Below, piece after piece: positions 45,024-54,861 of a DNA stretch of 64,000 nt (positions within the stretch are counted from its first letter, which is position 1; each line of letters opens with the position of its first letter). The DNA comes from Corynebacterium sp. (lineage in GTDB: Bacteria > Actinomycetota > Actinomycetes > Mycobacteriales > Mycobacteriaceae). The position numbers were made by a program, and so were the translations under genes. The stretch lies in assembly GCF_030532715.1 (NCBI RefSeq), contig NZ_JAUNKO010000001.1, positions 1-64,000 on the forward strand, given 5' to 3'. The notes beneath the pieces are model-generated. The model saw only the letters and a list, made by a program, of their open reading frames with translations, made no database searches and had not been told where the DNA came from.

Positions 45024-48000
45024 ATGCCTAACTCCTCTGCGCACCCCGCATCCGCCTCAACAAACTCCGATCCTCACCAACCGCCGACAAAACGCGAGCT
45101 GTACAAATTGCTCGAATATGTTTCCATTGCGGATGCGCGCAGGTTTCGCCGCCGCCTGAGCAAAGCACGCTCACCGAAAGCGTTTGCGGCAATTGCTTCG
45201 GACATTGATGCTGCGAGAGTTGCGGTAGCGGCGCGAGCGTCGACAATTCCGGAGCTCACCTACCCGCAGCAGTTACCGGTGAGCGCACGCAAGCAGGATA
45301 TTGCGGAGGCAATTTCGCAACACCAAGTGGTGATTATCGCCGGCGAAACCGGGTCCGGCAAAACCACACAAATACCAAAAATCTGTTTGGAACTTGGGCG
45401 CGGTGTGCGGGGTCGCATTGGGCACACGCAACCACGTCGCCTTGCCGCACGCACCGTAGCGGAGCGCATTGCCAGCGAGTTGGGCCAGCCCATCGGCACC
45501 ACGGTGGGTTACGCAATTCGTTTCGACGACCGCGTCTCCCCCACCACCGCAATCAAACTCATGACCGACGGTATCCTGCTCGCGGAATTGCAGCGGGATA
45601 GGTTATTGCACGCCTACGACACCATCATTATCGACGAAGCTCACGAACGTAGCCTCAACATCGATTTCTTGTTGGGATATGTCAAGCAGATCCTGCCGCA
45701 ACGGCCAGACTTGAAGGTGATCATCACTTCGGCCACTATCGACCCCGAACGTTTCGCCGAGCACTTCGCGGACGCCCAGGGAAATCCCGCACCTATTATC
45801 GAAGTCTCCGGGCGCACCTATCCGGTGGAGGTGCGATACCGCCCACTGCAAGTAGAGCGCAATGGTCGCCTGACGGACATCGACCCCATCGACGGTGTGT
45901 GTGCCGCCCTCGAGGAACTGATGCGCGAAGGGCCGGGAGACATCCTGTGCTTCTTTCCCAGCGAGCGGGACATCCGGGACGCCATGGACACCATCGCCGG
46001 CAAACACTGGTCCGGGGTGGAAGTCACTCCCCTATTCGGTCGGCTCTCCAACGAGGAACAGCACCGCGTGTTCGCCCCGCACGCAAAACGGCGCATCGTA
46101 CTGGCCACCAACATCGCGGAAACCTCGCTCACTGTGCCAGGCATTCACTATGTGGTAGACACGGGCACGGCGCGTATTTCCCGCTATTCGGCGCGCACGA
46201 AAGTACAACGGCTGCCCATTGAACCGATTTCCCAGGCGAGCGCGAACCAGCGGTCCGGCCGGTGTGGGCGCATCGCCGACGGCATCGCAATCCGCCTGTA
46301 TTCGGAAGAGGATTTTCTAGCGCGCCCAGAGTTTACAGATCCGGAGATCCTGCGCACCAACCTCGCCAGCGTGATTCTGCGCATGGCCGCCCTGCGGCTC
46401 GGCGACATTACCGAGTTCCCGTTCGTGCAGGCGCCGGATCACCGGGCGATCCGCGACGGCTTACTGCTCCTGCATGAACTCGGCGCATTGGAAGAAAACG
46501 CCGCCGCCGAACAAATCACTCTTACCCGCATCGGCCACACCCTGGCTAACATTCCGGTGGATCCGCGGCTGGCGCGGATGCTGGTGCAAGCGCAACACTT
46601 GGGTTGCCTCGACGCAGTCACCATTATTGTTGCGGCACTGACCATTCAAGACGTTCGCGAACGCCCCCTGGAATTTCAGGCGCAAGCGGATCAATCGCAC
46701 GCACGCTTTAAAGTCAGCGGGAGCGACTTCCTGTCCTACCTCGCCCTCTGGGACTACATTCAGCAGGTACGTTCGGAATCCTCCGGCAACGCTTTCCGCA
46801 AGCGTGCCAAGGCGGAATTCCTGCACTATATGCGCATCCGCGAGTGGTGGGATTTGGTGCGCCAGCTGCGCGGCATCACCGGTGAACTGGGTTGGACCCG
46901 CGGCGGCGAGGTGGCTGGCGAGCCGAATCCTGACGCCATCCACCAGGCGCTGCTGGCCGGGTTGCTGTCCCATATTGGCATGAGGATTGGGGAATCCAAG
47001 GAATTTCAAGGCGCCCGAGGCGCGCGCTTTATGGTGTTTCCCGGTTCCGGTGTGGCGAAAAAACCACCGCAATTTTTAATGGCCGCCGAGTTGGTGGAAA
47101 CCTCACGGCTGTGGGCGCGTGATGTGGCCAAAATCGAACCCGCGTGGGTGGAGGATATTGCGGCCGGGCTGCTCAAGCACCAGTTTTCAGAACCGCACTG
47201 GTCCGCGAAGCGGGCAGCGGCGATGGCGTACCAAAAGTCCACGCTGTACGGGGTGACGATTGTGGCAGACCGGCGCGTGCCTTATCACCGGGTCGATGCG
47301 GCTGCGGCGCGGGACATGTTTATCCGCCATGCGTTGGTGGAGGGTGATTGGCGCACCCACCACGAGTTTTTCCACAACAACCGACGCAAGTTGGAGGCGG
47401 CGGCGACGCTGGAGCATAAGGCCCGCCGCCGCGACATCGTGGTGGATGAAGATACCCTCTTCGCGTTTTATGATGCCCGCCTCCCGGCGACGATCACCAC
47501 CGGCGCCACGTTCGATTCTTGGTGGAAAAAGCGGCGCAAACAACAGCCGGAATTGCTTGATTTCGATCCGAACGCGTTGATCAACGAGTCCGCCGAGACT
47601 GTCTCGGAGCAAGCTTTTCCAAACACGTGGCGGCAAGGCAGCCTCGAGTTCGACTTGACGTACCATTTCGAACCCGGCACCGCGGAGGACGGCGTGACCG
47701 TGCGAGTGCCGGTGCCGTTGTTAGCGGGGTTGCAGGCAGATAATTTCGAATGGTTGGTACCGGGTCTGCGCTTGGAGTTGATTACCGCGTTGATTCGTAC
47801 CCTGCCGAAGCCGTTGCGGCGTTCGGTGGTGCCCGCCCCGGAGTTTGCGGAACGCGCGTTACCGCTTTTGCATCCCTACCACTCCCCGCTAGCCGAACAA
47901 CTTGCCGATACGTTGCGCGGTTTCGGCGGCAGCGGCATTAGCGCTGAGGATTTTCGTTTCGACGCCCTGCCCGACCATCTCCGCGTCTCCTTCGCCGCCG

Positions 48001-48974
48001 TGGATAAACGCGGACAAATTATCGATCGTGACAAGGACCTCAACGCGCTTCGTGGCCGCCAGGCGGGCCATATCCGCTCGTCGGTGAGCCGCGTGAGCAG
48101 GCACAACGAGACCGAGAGCGCGCCGCAGTGGACTGCGGATACCTTGGGCACGATCGCCGCGGAGGTGCTCACCACCGTGGACGGCCAAGAGGTGATTGCC
48201 TACCCCGCGTTGACCGCAACGCCGCAGGGTGTGGCCGTTGAAGTGTTCCCCACCAAGGCGAGTGCCGACGCCGCGATGATGACCGCCACACTGACGTTGC
48301 TCATGCGGGAAATCAGCGTGAATGTGAAAAATATGGCGAATGGGTTGCCGTTGAAACAGCGCGTAGCCTTAGAAAATTACCCCCATGGAGGGGTTGAAGG
48401 ACTGGTTGAGGATGCGCGAATCGCGGCAATTCGGGACGCCATGATCGCCGCTGGCGGTCCCGTGCGTGACCCAGCCGAATTCGCCGCATTGCGCGAACGT
48501 GTCGCCCCGCAGGTGCCCGCGTTGGTGCGCCGCACCGTGGTGACCATGGCCCCCGCCCTGGTGGATTACCTGCATGTGCGGGAAGAATTGTCCGCTTGGA
48601 CTGGCGAATCCATCGACGATATGCAACGCCAATTGGAGTTCCTGCTACCGCCGCGCGCGGTGTGTATTCACGGGACCGGGCGCCTGCAGCACTTGCCTCG
48701 ATACTTCGCCGCAATGTCCCAACGCCTTGCGGATATGGACCGCGACCCAGATCGTGATGCGGACCTGCAAGATTCCATAACGCAAGCCAGAGAATACCTA
48801 GAAGCCACGTTAAAGAAGCTCCCCGTAGGCCGTGAGAAAACCCGAGAGGTGAAAGACATCTACTGGATGATCGAAGAACTCCGAGTCAGCCTATTCGCAC
48901 AACGATTGGGCACTGCCCATCCTGTGTCCGTGCGGCGCATCGAAAAGGCGGTAGATAAGCTGCGTGAGCGGTAA
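45024..48974 (+). CDS. hrpA: ATP-dependent RNA helicase HrpA
   Basis: 1316 residues. DEAH helicase core at about 85-500: GETGSGKTTQIPK, IIIDEAHERSLN, TSATID, QRSGRCGR. HA2 and OB-type domains follow (about 510-720), then the long DUF3418 region to the end (ARSPK... type RRIEKAVDKLRER). In bacteria HrpA is tied to resolving stalled ribosomes. Full length with no frameshift. Confidence 0.95.
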   Translation: MPNSSAHPASASTNSDPHQPPTKRELYKLLEYVSIADARRFRRRLSKARSPKAFAAIASDIDAARVAVAARASTIPELTYPQQLPVSARKQDIAEAISQHQVVIIAGETGSGKTTQIPKICLELGRGVRGRIGHTQPRRLAARTVAERIASELGQPIGTTVGYAIRFDDRVSPTTAIKLMTDGILLAELQRDRLLHAYDTIIIDEAHERSLNIDFLLGYVKQILPQRPDLKVIITSATIDPERFAEHFADAQGNPAPIIEVSGRTYPVEVRYRPLQVERNGRLTDIDPIDGVCAALEELMREGPGDILCFFPSERDIRDAMDTIAGKHWSGVEVTPLFGRLSNEEQHRVFAPHAKRRIVLATNIAETSLTVPGIHYVVDTGTARISRYSARTKVQRLPIEPISQASANQRSGRCGRIADGIAIRLYSEEDFLARPEFTDPEILRTNLASVILRMAALRLGDITEFPFVQAPDHRAIRDGLLLLHELGALEENAAAEQITLTRIGHTLANIPVDPRLARMLVQAQHLGCLDAVTIIVAALTIQDVRERPLEFQAQADQSHARFKVSGSDFLSYLALWDYIQQVRSESSGNAFRKRAKAEFLHYMRIREWWDLVRQLRGITGELGWTRGGEVAGEPNPDAIHQALLAGLLSHIGMRIGESKEFQGARGARFMVFPGSGVAKKPPQFLMAAELVETSRLWARDVAKIEPAWVEDIAAGLLKHQFSEPHWSAKRAAAMAYQKSTLYGVTIVADRRVPYHRVDAAAARDMFIRHALVEGDWRTHHEFFHNNRRKLEAAATLEHKARRRDIVVDEDTLFAFYDARLPATITTGATFDSWWKKRRKQQPELLDFDPNALINESAETVSEQAFPNTWRQGSLEFDLTYHFEPGTAEDGVTVRVPVPLLAGLQADNFEWLVPGLRLELITALIRTLPKPLRRSVVPAPEFAERALPLLHPYHSPLAEQLADTLRGFGGSGISAEDFRFDALPDHLRVSFAAVDKRGQIIDRDKDLNALRGRQAGHIRSSVSRVSRHNETESAPQWTADTLGTIAAEVLTTVDGQEVIAYPALTATPQGVAVEVFPTKASADAAMMTATLTLLMREISVNVKNMANGLPLKQRVALENYPHGGVEGLVEDARIAAIRDAMIAAGGPVRDPAEFAALRERVAPQVPALVRRTVVTMAPALVDYLHVREELSAWTGESIDDMQRQLEFLLPPRAVCIHGTGRLQHLPRYFAAMSQRLADMDRDPDRDADLQDSITQAREYLEATLKKLPVGREKTREVKDIYWMIEELRVSLFAQRLGTAHPVSVRRIEKAVDKLRER

Positions 48975-49043
48975 GTTTCGCTTGGGCCGCGGGCGGCGTC
49001 GCTAGGCGCCGATACCGGCACGCGGCGCCGACCGTTGGAAACG

Positions 49044-49499
49044 CTACTCTTGGCGAGCCCGCCTGCGCATCAAGCGAATTTCCGATTCGAAGTCATCCGC
49101 ACTTTCGAACGACTTGTACACACTAGCGAACCGCAAATAGCCCACTTCGTCGAGTTCGCGCAGCGGTTCCAAAATGGCCAACCCAATCTCGTTGGCGTTG
49201 ACCTGAGAACTTCCATGCGCACGCACGGTTTCCTCCACCTCTTGGGCAAGGCGTTTTAATGCGTCGTCGGACACGTCGCGCCCTTGACAGGCGCGCCGCA
49301 CGCCTGTGATCACCTTCTCTCGGCTAAACGGCTCAGTGACCCCGTTGCGCTTCACCACCAACAGCACCGCCTTTTCCACGGTAGTGAAACGCCCATTACA
49401 CTCCACACATTCGCGCCGCCGGCGAATCGCGGAACCGCCGTCAATCACCCGACTATCAATCACTCGGGAACCGCGTTGTTGACAGAACGGACAATGCAT
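49044..49499 (-). CDS. nrdR: Ribonucleotide reductase regulator NrdR
   Basis: 151 residues from ATG 49499 (AAAGGGG upstream). N-terminal zinc ribbon ([15 protein letters not shown] ... [11 protein letters not shown]) and ATP-cone ([27 protein letters not shown]). It represses ribonucleotide reductase genes in response to dATP/ATP. The frame is open to 49592 but the canonical MHCPFC start is clear. Position beside lexA matches Rv2718c-Rv2720. Confidence 0.96.
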   Translation of the reverse strand: MHCPFCQQRGSRVIDSRVIDGGSAIRRRRECVECNGRFTTVEKAVLLVVKRNGVTEPFSREKVITGVRRACQGRDVSDDALKRLAQEVEETVRAHGSSQVNANEIGLAILEPLRELDEVGYLRFASVYKSFESADDFESEIRLMRRRARQE

Positions 49500-49575
49500 G
49501 CCGCACCCCTTTGAGTCATCGTTGAATCGACCGCGTTTATCTAGGAACCATCCCATCGTATCCCCCTCGGCACGC

Positions 49576-49881
49576 TCAGCATGAGTCTGCAATCAACCCT
49601 TGAGCTGCGGGCGCGGAGGGTACCTTCGATGCGCCACGCACGGTGGGAGCGGATCCCGCGCCCGATGGGCCACGATCCGAGCCGCGAGCTGCAACTTTTC
49701 TGTCGAACATACCATCGGGAGCATTCACGCCGCCCACAATCGAATTTCGCACCGCCAGTTTCGGCTCTTGCAAAACACTTAGCCAGTTGTGCACAAGCGT
49801 TCTTTTTTGCGAGCCCAATGTTCGAATAGGGATTGAAACGACCGGAAAAACCTCAAACGCGCAAAGCCCAAAAGCGTCCAA
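49576..49881 (-). CDS. Uncertain small ORF in the divS/Rv2719c slot
   Basis: A 101-residue frame upstream of nrd[22 protein letters not shown]... with a Ser/Pro/Ala-rich end. In C. glutamicum this place between nrdR and lexA holds divS, a LexA-controlled division suppressor. I see neither a membrane helix nor other support here, so it may be chance or a degenerate remnant. Confidence 0.2.
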   Translation of the reverse strand: MDAFGLCAFEVFPVVSIPIRTLGSQKRTLVHNWLSVLQEPKLAVRNSIVGGVNAPDGMFDRKVAARGSDRGPSGAGSAPTVRGASKVPSAPAAQGLIADSC

Positions 49882-50042
49882 CTATTCGCCCCCACTACCC
49901 CCTTGTAAGGGTGTATTCTTGCTGGCAACAGGCAAAAAGCAGAGTTGCGTACTACTCAATACCATTTTTGATAGTAACCAATTTAATTTCTCGGTAGCTG
50001 TACTGCTAGGTGGAACCGAATATTTGTTTTAAACAGTATCTT
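49882..50042. other. Gap between nrdR side and lexA control region
   Basis: AT-richer sequence with a small perfect hairpin CCCTTGTAAGGG near 49903 but without an evident gene. It separates the uncertain small ORF from the lexA control region. Confidence 0.3.
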
Positions 50043-50067
50043 TGTTCGAGGAATATTTCCACGAACA
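50043..50067. promoter_or_regulatory. 25-bp inverted repeat in front of lexA
   Basis: Arms TGTTCGAGGAA and TTCCACGAACA pair across a 3-base centre, with one mispaired position in each arm. The outer TGTTCG and CGAACA resemble LexA half-sites, but point outward compared with a normal SOS box. It lies about 215 bases before the lexA start. Confidence 0.5.
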
Positions 50068-50096
50068 TAAGCGTGTTTAGCAATCTCCTGAATTTT

Positions 50097-50112
50097 TCGA
50101 ACAGGCGACCAA
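50097..50112. promoter_or_regulatory. Candidate LexA box
   Basis: TCGAACAGGCGACCAA has a perfect left half of the actinobacterial SOS box (TCGAAC-N4-GTTCGA) and half of the right. Its location in the lexA upstream region makes autoregulation plausible. Confidence 0.4.
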
Positions 50113-50281
50113 ACTCGCGAATATTTGAGGTAGTCTGAGTTGGCAAGAGGTTGCAGTTTGAGTTGATCTCAACGCTCGTCTCGGTTGACGCCTCATGTCG
50201 GTCGTTTCACCACTGAAGCATTTCGTTACCCGCGGGGGATTTTCCCCTATTCTTCTACTTCCCCAATTGGAGTTGATCCTT

Positions 50282-50974
50282 ATGACCAACAAGCAACCAA
50301 AGCTTGATATGTCCTCCTTGTCCGAAAGGCAACGTCGAATCCTTGAGGTCATTCGTGATGCTGTTGTCCTGCGCGGCTACCCGCCGAGCATTCGCGAAAT
50401 TGGAGACGCTGCTGGGTTGCAATCCACTTCGTCCGTCGCCTACCAGCTTCGCGAGCTGGAGAAGAAGGGCTTTTTGCGCCGCGACCCGAACAAGCCGCGC
50501 GCAGTAGACGTCCGACACTTGCCTGGGGCGGTCCCGCCGAAGGCCGGACCGAAACCACGTCCGAAGGATTTGGAAAATCCGCACGATCCGGAAAGCTCGG
50601 AAGCGCACTTTATTCCCGTCGTGGGTTCCATCGCCGCGGGCGCCCCGATCCTCGCCGAGGAAAACGTGGAGGATTATTTCGCAATGCCGTCCCACATCGT
50701 GGGCGAAGGTGAACTGTACATGCTGCAGGTTGTCGGGGAATCCATGAAGGACGCCGGCATCTTGGATGGGGACTGGGTTGTCGTACGCTCCCAACCCGTC
50801 GCGGAGCAAGGCGAATTCGTCGCCGCCATGATCGAGGGCGAAGCAACGGTCAAGGAGTTCCACACGGACGCTACCGGCGTGTGGTTGCTGCCGCACAATG
50901 ATGCCTTCTCCCCGATCTCCGGCGAGGACGCGGAAATCCTCGGGATTGTCGTGTCCCTGATCCGCAAGATCTAA
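50282..50974 (+). CDS. lexA: SOS repressor LexA
   Basis: 230 residues from ATG 50282 (GGAG about 10 bases upstream). Winged HTH at about 12-75 ([29 protein letters not shown]), cleavage bond A119-G120 ([10 protein letters not shown]), catalytic S154 ([11 protein letters not shown]) and K191 (EATVKEFH). The frame is open to 50195 but conservation begins at MTNKQ. RecA-stimulated self-cleavage derepresses the SOS regulon. Confidence 0.96.
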   Translation: MTNKQPKLDMSSLSERQRRILEVIRDAVVLRGYPPSIREIGDAAGLQSTSSVAYQLRELEKKGFLRRDPNKPRAVDVRHLPGAVPPKAGPKPRPKDLENPHDPESSEAHFIPVVGSIAAGAPILAEENVEDYFAMPSHIVGEGELYMLQVVGESMKDAGILDGDWVVVRSQPVAEQGEFVAAMIEGEATVKEFHTDATGVWLLPHNDAFSPISGEDAEILGIVVSLIRKI

Positions 50975-50980
50975 AACATC

Positions 50981-51047
50981 GGGCATTCGGAGATAAAACC
51001 ACCCCCACATTTGTGGATTTTCTACCGAAACCACGCTTCGAATGCCC
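50981..51047. promoter_or_regulatory. Nested inverted repeat between lexA and sugR
   Basis: Outer arms GGGCATTCG (50981-50989) and CGAATGCCC (51039-51047) are perfect; inside, CCACATTTGTGG (51005-51016) is a second perfect hairpin followed by ATTTT. It could end lexA transcription, form a sugR leader structure, or be a split operator. Confidence 0.5.
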
Positions 51048-51127
51048 ACTTGAACCTCGCTTCATGCGACACTTGGTCACAGAAACGGGCACAAAACCCA
51101 CGCCATGTTTTTGAATTGAGGTTTCGC

Positions 51128-51907
51128 ATGTACGCCGAGGAACGCCGCCGACAAATCGCTTCCCTCACCGCCGTCGAAGGACGCGTCAACGTCACCGAAC
51201 TTGCTGCCCGCTTCGATGTCACTGCGGAAACCATCCGCCGTGACCTCGCAGTATTGGACGCCGATGGTTCCGTCCACCGGGTCCACGGCGGCGCGGTGGC
51301 AAGCCAGAATTTTCAAACCACGGAGTTTTCCGTGGATACCCGGGCGAAATCGGCGTCGACAGCCAAATCGGCGATCGCCCGGGCAGCGCTGGAGTTTCTG
51401 CCGGATGCGCAAGGCGGCATGTTTCTCGACGCCGGAACGACGCTCGCCGCGCTGGCGGACCTGATTGCGGAGCGCCCCAACGCGCGCCAGTGGTCGATTG
51501 TGACGAATTGCCTGCCGATCGCCATGCACCTCGCCGCCGCCGGCCTTGACGAGGTGCAGCTGCTCGGTGGCAGCGTCCGCGCCATCACCCAGGCGGTGGT
51601 GGGCGACACCGCGCTGCGCACCCTCGCACTGATGCGTGCGGACGTTGCGTTTATCGGCACCAATGCGCTCACGTTGGACCACGGGCTGTCCACCGCGGAT
51701 TCCCAGGAAGCCGCCGTCAAGCGCGCCATGATTACCAACGCCAACAAGGTTGTGGTGTTGTGCGACTCCACCAAGATGGGGTGCGACTACTTGGTGAGTT
51801 TCTCCGGGATTGACGATATTGACGTTGTGATCACCGATGCCGCCGCCCCCGAATCCTTTGTGAATTCGCTGCGCGACCGTGAGATTCAGGTGGTGCTTGC
51901 GGAATGA
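51128..51907 (+). CDS. sugR: DeoR-family regulator of PTS genes, SugR
   Basis: 259 residues from ATG 51128 (GAGG upstream). DeoR helix-turn-helix YAEERRRQIASLTAVEGRVNVTELAARFDVTAETIRRDL, then the sugar-phosphate sensor domain with FLDAGTT, TNCLPIA and IGTNAL. In C. glutamicum SugR represses ptsG, ptsI and other sugar genes; order next to a PfkB-like gene and ptsI agrees with cg2115 as I recall it. ATGA overlap with the next gene. Confidence 0.9.
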   Translation: MYAEERRRQIASLTAVEGRVNVTELAARFDVTAETIRRDLAVLDADGSVHRVHGGAVASQNFQTTEFSVDTRAKSASTAKSAIARAALEFLPDAQGGMFLDAGTTLAALADLIAERPNARQWSIVTNCLPIAMHLAAAGLDEVQLLGGSVRAITQAVVGDTALRTLALMRADVAFIGTNALTLDHGLSTADSQEAAVKRAMITNANKVVVLCDSTKMGCDYLVSFSGIDDIDVVITDAAAPESFVNSLRDREIQVVLAE

Positions 51908-52848
51908 TTCTCACGTTGACCCCGGTGCCGTCGTTGGACCGTACCGCGACCACGACGGAAGCGTTGGCGCCGGAGAAAGTGTACGATCTCCGCGACGTAT
52001 CCACCGTCCCCGGCGGCGTTGGCGTCAACGTCACGCACACGCTCTACCGGGCGGGTCGGGACACCATGGCGATTTTCCCCGCCCCCGAGATCAGCCACTA
52101 TATGCGGCTCATGGCGGTCACCGGCACGCCGCACCGCTTTGTTGCCGTACCGGGGCCCATCCAAATGCATTACACGCTGACGGACCCGGCAGGCGCAGTC
52201 ACTGTGCTCAAGGATCCGCCGATGCCGCTGGATACCACGCAATTGGCCATGCTGCGGGACCTCACCGTCGCCCAAGCTGAACACGCATCGTGGGTGCTGC
52301 TGGGTGGCCCACTTCCGGACGTTGCCACCGCCGCGTGGTACGTGGATGTGATCCGCGCACTGACCTTGTATCACCCGACCACGCGCATTGCGGTAGCCAC
52401 TGAGGGTGCCGCGTTGCAAGCGTTGGTGCGCCAACTGTCCGTCACCCACCCGGACGTGCTGGTGGTCACCCATACGGATTTGGCCACCATCACTGGCCGC
52501 AACCTCCAAGAGCTTCACGACGACGCGCTCCTCGCCGCCGCAGCCGAGCTCGTCGCCTCCGGCGTGCCCGAGGTCCTTGTCACCGCTGGCCGGTCGCGGG
52601 CCATCCTGGTCAACGAATCCGAGGCGTGGTCGGCCTCCAGCGATAGCCCGGCTGGGCGCCAAGGCATTCACTGGCGGGAGAGTTTCCTCGCCGGCTATCT
52701 CATGGCCGCCGCCGACGACAACCCCGCCGCCCAACGCCTCAGCTGCGCCTTGGCATACGCCCAAGCTCAGGGCAGCGAGTGGGACAACTTCCTGCCCACC
52801 CCTGATCTTGTCCAGCACACGGCAATCAGCTGCACGCAGCTCCGCTAG
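51904..52848 (+). CDS. PfkB-family protein with degenerate active site (probable pseudoenzyme)
   Basis: 314 residues, beginning MILTLTPVPSLDRT, a clear homologue of FruK (MILTLTPNPSIDQT) at 55671. The first PfkB signature is GGVGVNVT instead of GGKGINIS. The second is HWRESFLAGYL instead of GAGDSTLAGYV, so the anion hole is gone and the catalytic Asp is Glu; the KPNGLE motif reads THTDLA. The kinase reaction is unlikely. Coupled to sugR by ATGA, it may act with SugR. C. glutamicum has a similar gene (cg2116) at this place. Confidence 0.82.
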   Translation: MILTLTPVPSLDRTATTTEALAPEKVYDLRDVSTVPGGVGVNVTHTLYRAGRDTMAIFPAPEISHYMRLMAVTGTPHRFVAVPGPIQMHYTLTDPAGAVTVLKDPPMPLDTTQLAMLRDLTVAQAEHASWVLLGGPLPDVATAAWYVDVIRALTLYHPTTRIAVATEGAALQALVRQLSVTHPDVLVVTHTDLATITGRNLQELHDDALLAAAAELVASGVPEVLVTAGRSRAILVNESEAWSASSDSPAGRQGIHWRESFLAGYLMAAADDNPAAQRLSCALAYAQAQGSEWDNFLPTPDLVQHTAISCTQLR

Positions 52849-52864
52849 CGGCTTCTCGCACCCA

Positions 52865-52901
52865 AAGGCCCCGCCGCGCACCATGTGCGTGGCGGGGCCT
52901 T
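52865..52901. terminator. Hairpin between the PfkB-like gene and convergent ptsI
   Basis: Arms AAGGCCCCGCC and GGCGGGGCCTT with inner GCGCAC/GTGCGT complementarity; very strong stem without a T tract. Placed between convergent genes. Confidence 0.65.
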
Positions 52902-52931
52902 GTAGAGTCTCGGGATGAGCGTAAACGCACC

Positions 52932-54620
52932 CTACTTGGGTTGGATCACTTCCCGGACTGCGGCGCGGGCTTCGGTGGCGCCTTCGGCATTGAGGGCGGC
53001 TTCGGCTGCCTGCTTGCACAGGTCCAAATCCACCGCTGCTAATTGGGCGCCCACGCCGGCGATGGCGGTGGAGGCGCACGACAACGAGTTCACCCCAAGG
53101 CCGGTGAGCACGCACGCCAACAACGGGTCGGCGGCTGCCTCGCCACACACGCCCACGGCGGTGTTCGTGCGCTCGCCTTCCTTACAGGTGTGCTCGATGA
53201 GGCGGAGCACGGCCGGCTGCCACGGGTCGGTCAGGTAGGCCAATTGCGGGGACATCCGGTCGGCGGCCATGGTGTACTGGGTAAGGTCATTGGTGCCGAT
53301 GGACACAAAATGCAGGTACGGCATGATCTTATCCGCCATCAACGCGGCGGCGGGGACTTCAATCATGGCGCCGGCGGTCAAGCCGCGCTCCTCGCACAAC
53401 CGGGCAAACCACTGGGCTTCGCGCGCCGTCGCCACCATGGGCGCCATGACCCAGGTGGGGGCCTTGTCGCTGCGCCCGGTCTGCTCAACCGCCAGGGCCA
53501 CGGCGTCCAGCTGTCGAGTCAGCAGCGCCTCGTTTGCTCGGGCCACGCGCAAGCCGCGCACACCCAGGGCGGGGTTTTCCTCATCAGCGAGCGTGGCGAA
53601 AGCGACGGGCTTGTCGGAACCGGCATCCAGGGAACGAACCACAACCTTGGACTCCGGGAAAGCTTCGAAGACTTTGCGGTAGACGGCCGCCTGCTCCTCC
53701 ACGGTCGGTTCGGTGGTGGCGTCGAGGAAGCACAGTTCCGTGCGGAACAAGCCCACACCCTCAGCCTGGGTGGAGGAACCGGCCACGCGAGCACCGTTGC
53801 CGTCTTGCACGTTGGCCAGCAGCTGCACTTCGTGCCCGTCACTGGTGCGGCCGGGGCCACGCCACTGGGCCACACGAGCGGCCACCAACTTGAACTCCGA
53901 TACGGCCGTTTTCGCCACTTCGGGGTCGGCGTTGCGCGTGATGGTGCCGAGCGCGCCGTCGACAAGCACGGGCTCGCCGTCCTGAATGTCGTGGATCTGC
54001 TTGCCAGCTGCCACGATGCACGGCACGTTGAGCTGACGGGCGATAATCGCGGTGTGGCTGGTGGGCCCGCCCAACTCCGTGACCATCGCGGTGAAATACT
54101 TCGTATCAAGCGCCGCGGTATCGGCCGGGGAAAGATCGTCCGCAAACAGCACCACCTCGCGGTTCACCTGCGGCAGGCCAGGTTCTTCCTCCCCGCGCAG
54201 CTCGGCGATTACGCGGTCGCGGATATCCCGCAAATCGGTCACGCGCTCCGCCATCACGCCACCCACAGCCTCAAACTGGGTAATGAACTTCGTGGTTGCG
54301 GTCACAATTGAATAGTCTGCCGGGTGCCCGCCGGCAACGCCGCGCTTGACAGCTTTACGCCAACCCCGGTCCCGCACCATGCCCGCAGTCGCGGCCAACA
54401 CCTCTGCGGCTGGCCCTTCGGCGGCCTCGGAACGCTGCAACAGTCGGTCTGCCACCGTGTCAGCGGCGGCCACGAAACGCTCATATTCGGCGTCGCGGTC
54501 AGCCTCCGCGACCACTTCGCCCGCCTTCGGCAATTGGGGGCGGGGGCGGATCCATACGGCTTCGGCGTATGCCACGCCGGGCACAACCGCGGTGCCCTTC
54601 AAAACAGTGTCTTGTGTCAC
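52932..54620 (-). CDS. ptsI: PTS Enzyme I (phosphoenolpyruvate-protein phosphotransferase)
   Basis: 562 residues. Phosphorylated H189 in GGPTSHTAIIARQL; PEP-utiliser domain with GVGLFRTELCFLD and the C-terminal GVCGEAAADPLL with its catalytic Cys, and GVNSLSCAS. Takes phosphate from PEP and gives it to HPr. It is divergent from fruR with a 240-bp control region between. Confidence 0.96.
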   Translation of the reverse strand: MTQDTVLKGTAVVPGVAYAEAVWIRPRPQLPKAGEVVAEADRDAEYERFVAAADTVADRLLQRSEAAEGPAAEVLAATAGMVRDRGWRKAVKRGVAGGHPADYSIVTATTKFITQFEAVGGVMAERVTDLRDIRDRVIAELRGEEEPGLPQVNREVVLFADDLSPADTAALDTKYFTAMVTELGGPTSHTAIIARQLNVPCIVAAGKQIHDIQDGEPVLVDGALGTITRNADPEVAKTAVSEFKLVAARVAQWRGPGRTSDGHEVQLLANVQDGNGARVAGSSTQAEGVGLFRTELCFLDATTEPTVEEQAAVYRKVFEAFPESKVVVRSLDAGSDKPVAFATLADEENPALGVRGLRVARANEALLTRQLDAVALAVEQTGRSDKAPTWVMAPMVATAREAQWFARLCEERGLTAGAMIEVPAAALMADKIMPYLHFVSIGTNDLTQYTMAADRMSPQLAYLTDPWQPAVLRLIEHTCKEGERTNTAVGVCGEAAADPLLACVLTGLGVNSLSCASTAIAGVGAQLAAVDLDLCKQAAEAALNAEGATEARAAVREVIQPK

Positions 54621-54687
54621 TTTGGTACTTTCCTGCTCTGTCTGGTCACTGGTGATATCTTCCCCAGCCTAACATTAAATTCCAGAC

Positions 54688-54827
54688 ATGTCCGCAAATA
54701 ACCAAACATCCAACTGTTGACAAACCCACACTAGTGGGCGTAAACAGAAAGAGACGGAACCCATAAACCCAACCAAGCCGTGACAAACACAACAAATCGG
54801 ACATCGGGCGGACTGTTCACGCCCGAT
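54688..54827. promoter_or_regulatory. Divergent ptsI-fruR control region
   Basis: Inverted ATGTCCG (54688-54694) and CGGACAT (54798-54804), direct repeats TGACAAACCCA (54718-54728) and TGACAAACACA (54781-54791) 63 bases apart, and hairpin ATCGGGCG/CGCCCGAT (54803-54827). DeoR regulators SugR and FruR are the natural readers; which box belongs to which is not known. Confidence 0.5.
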
Positions 54828-54861
54828 TGTTAGCGATTCGGAGTAGCTCGTGGAGGTGAGC

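Noticed and set aside
49643..50032. 129-residue plus-strand frame upstream of lexA
   Set aside because: No ribosome site, no family pattern, and mixed composition; probably chance.
53043..54311. 422-residue open frame on the plus strand
   Set aside because: Lies entirely antisense to ptsI, whose motifs are complete; His/Gly-rich shadow composition.
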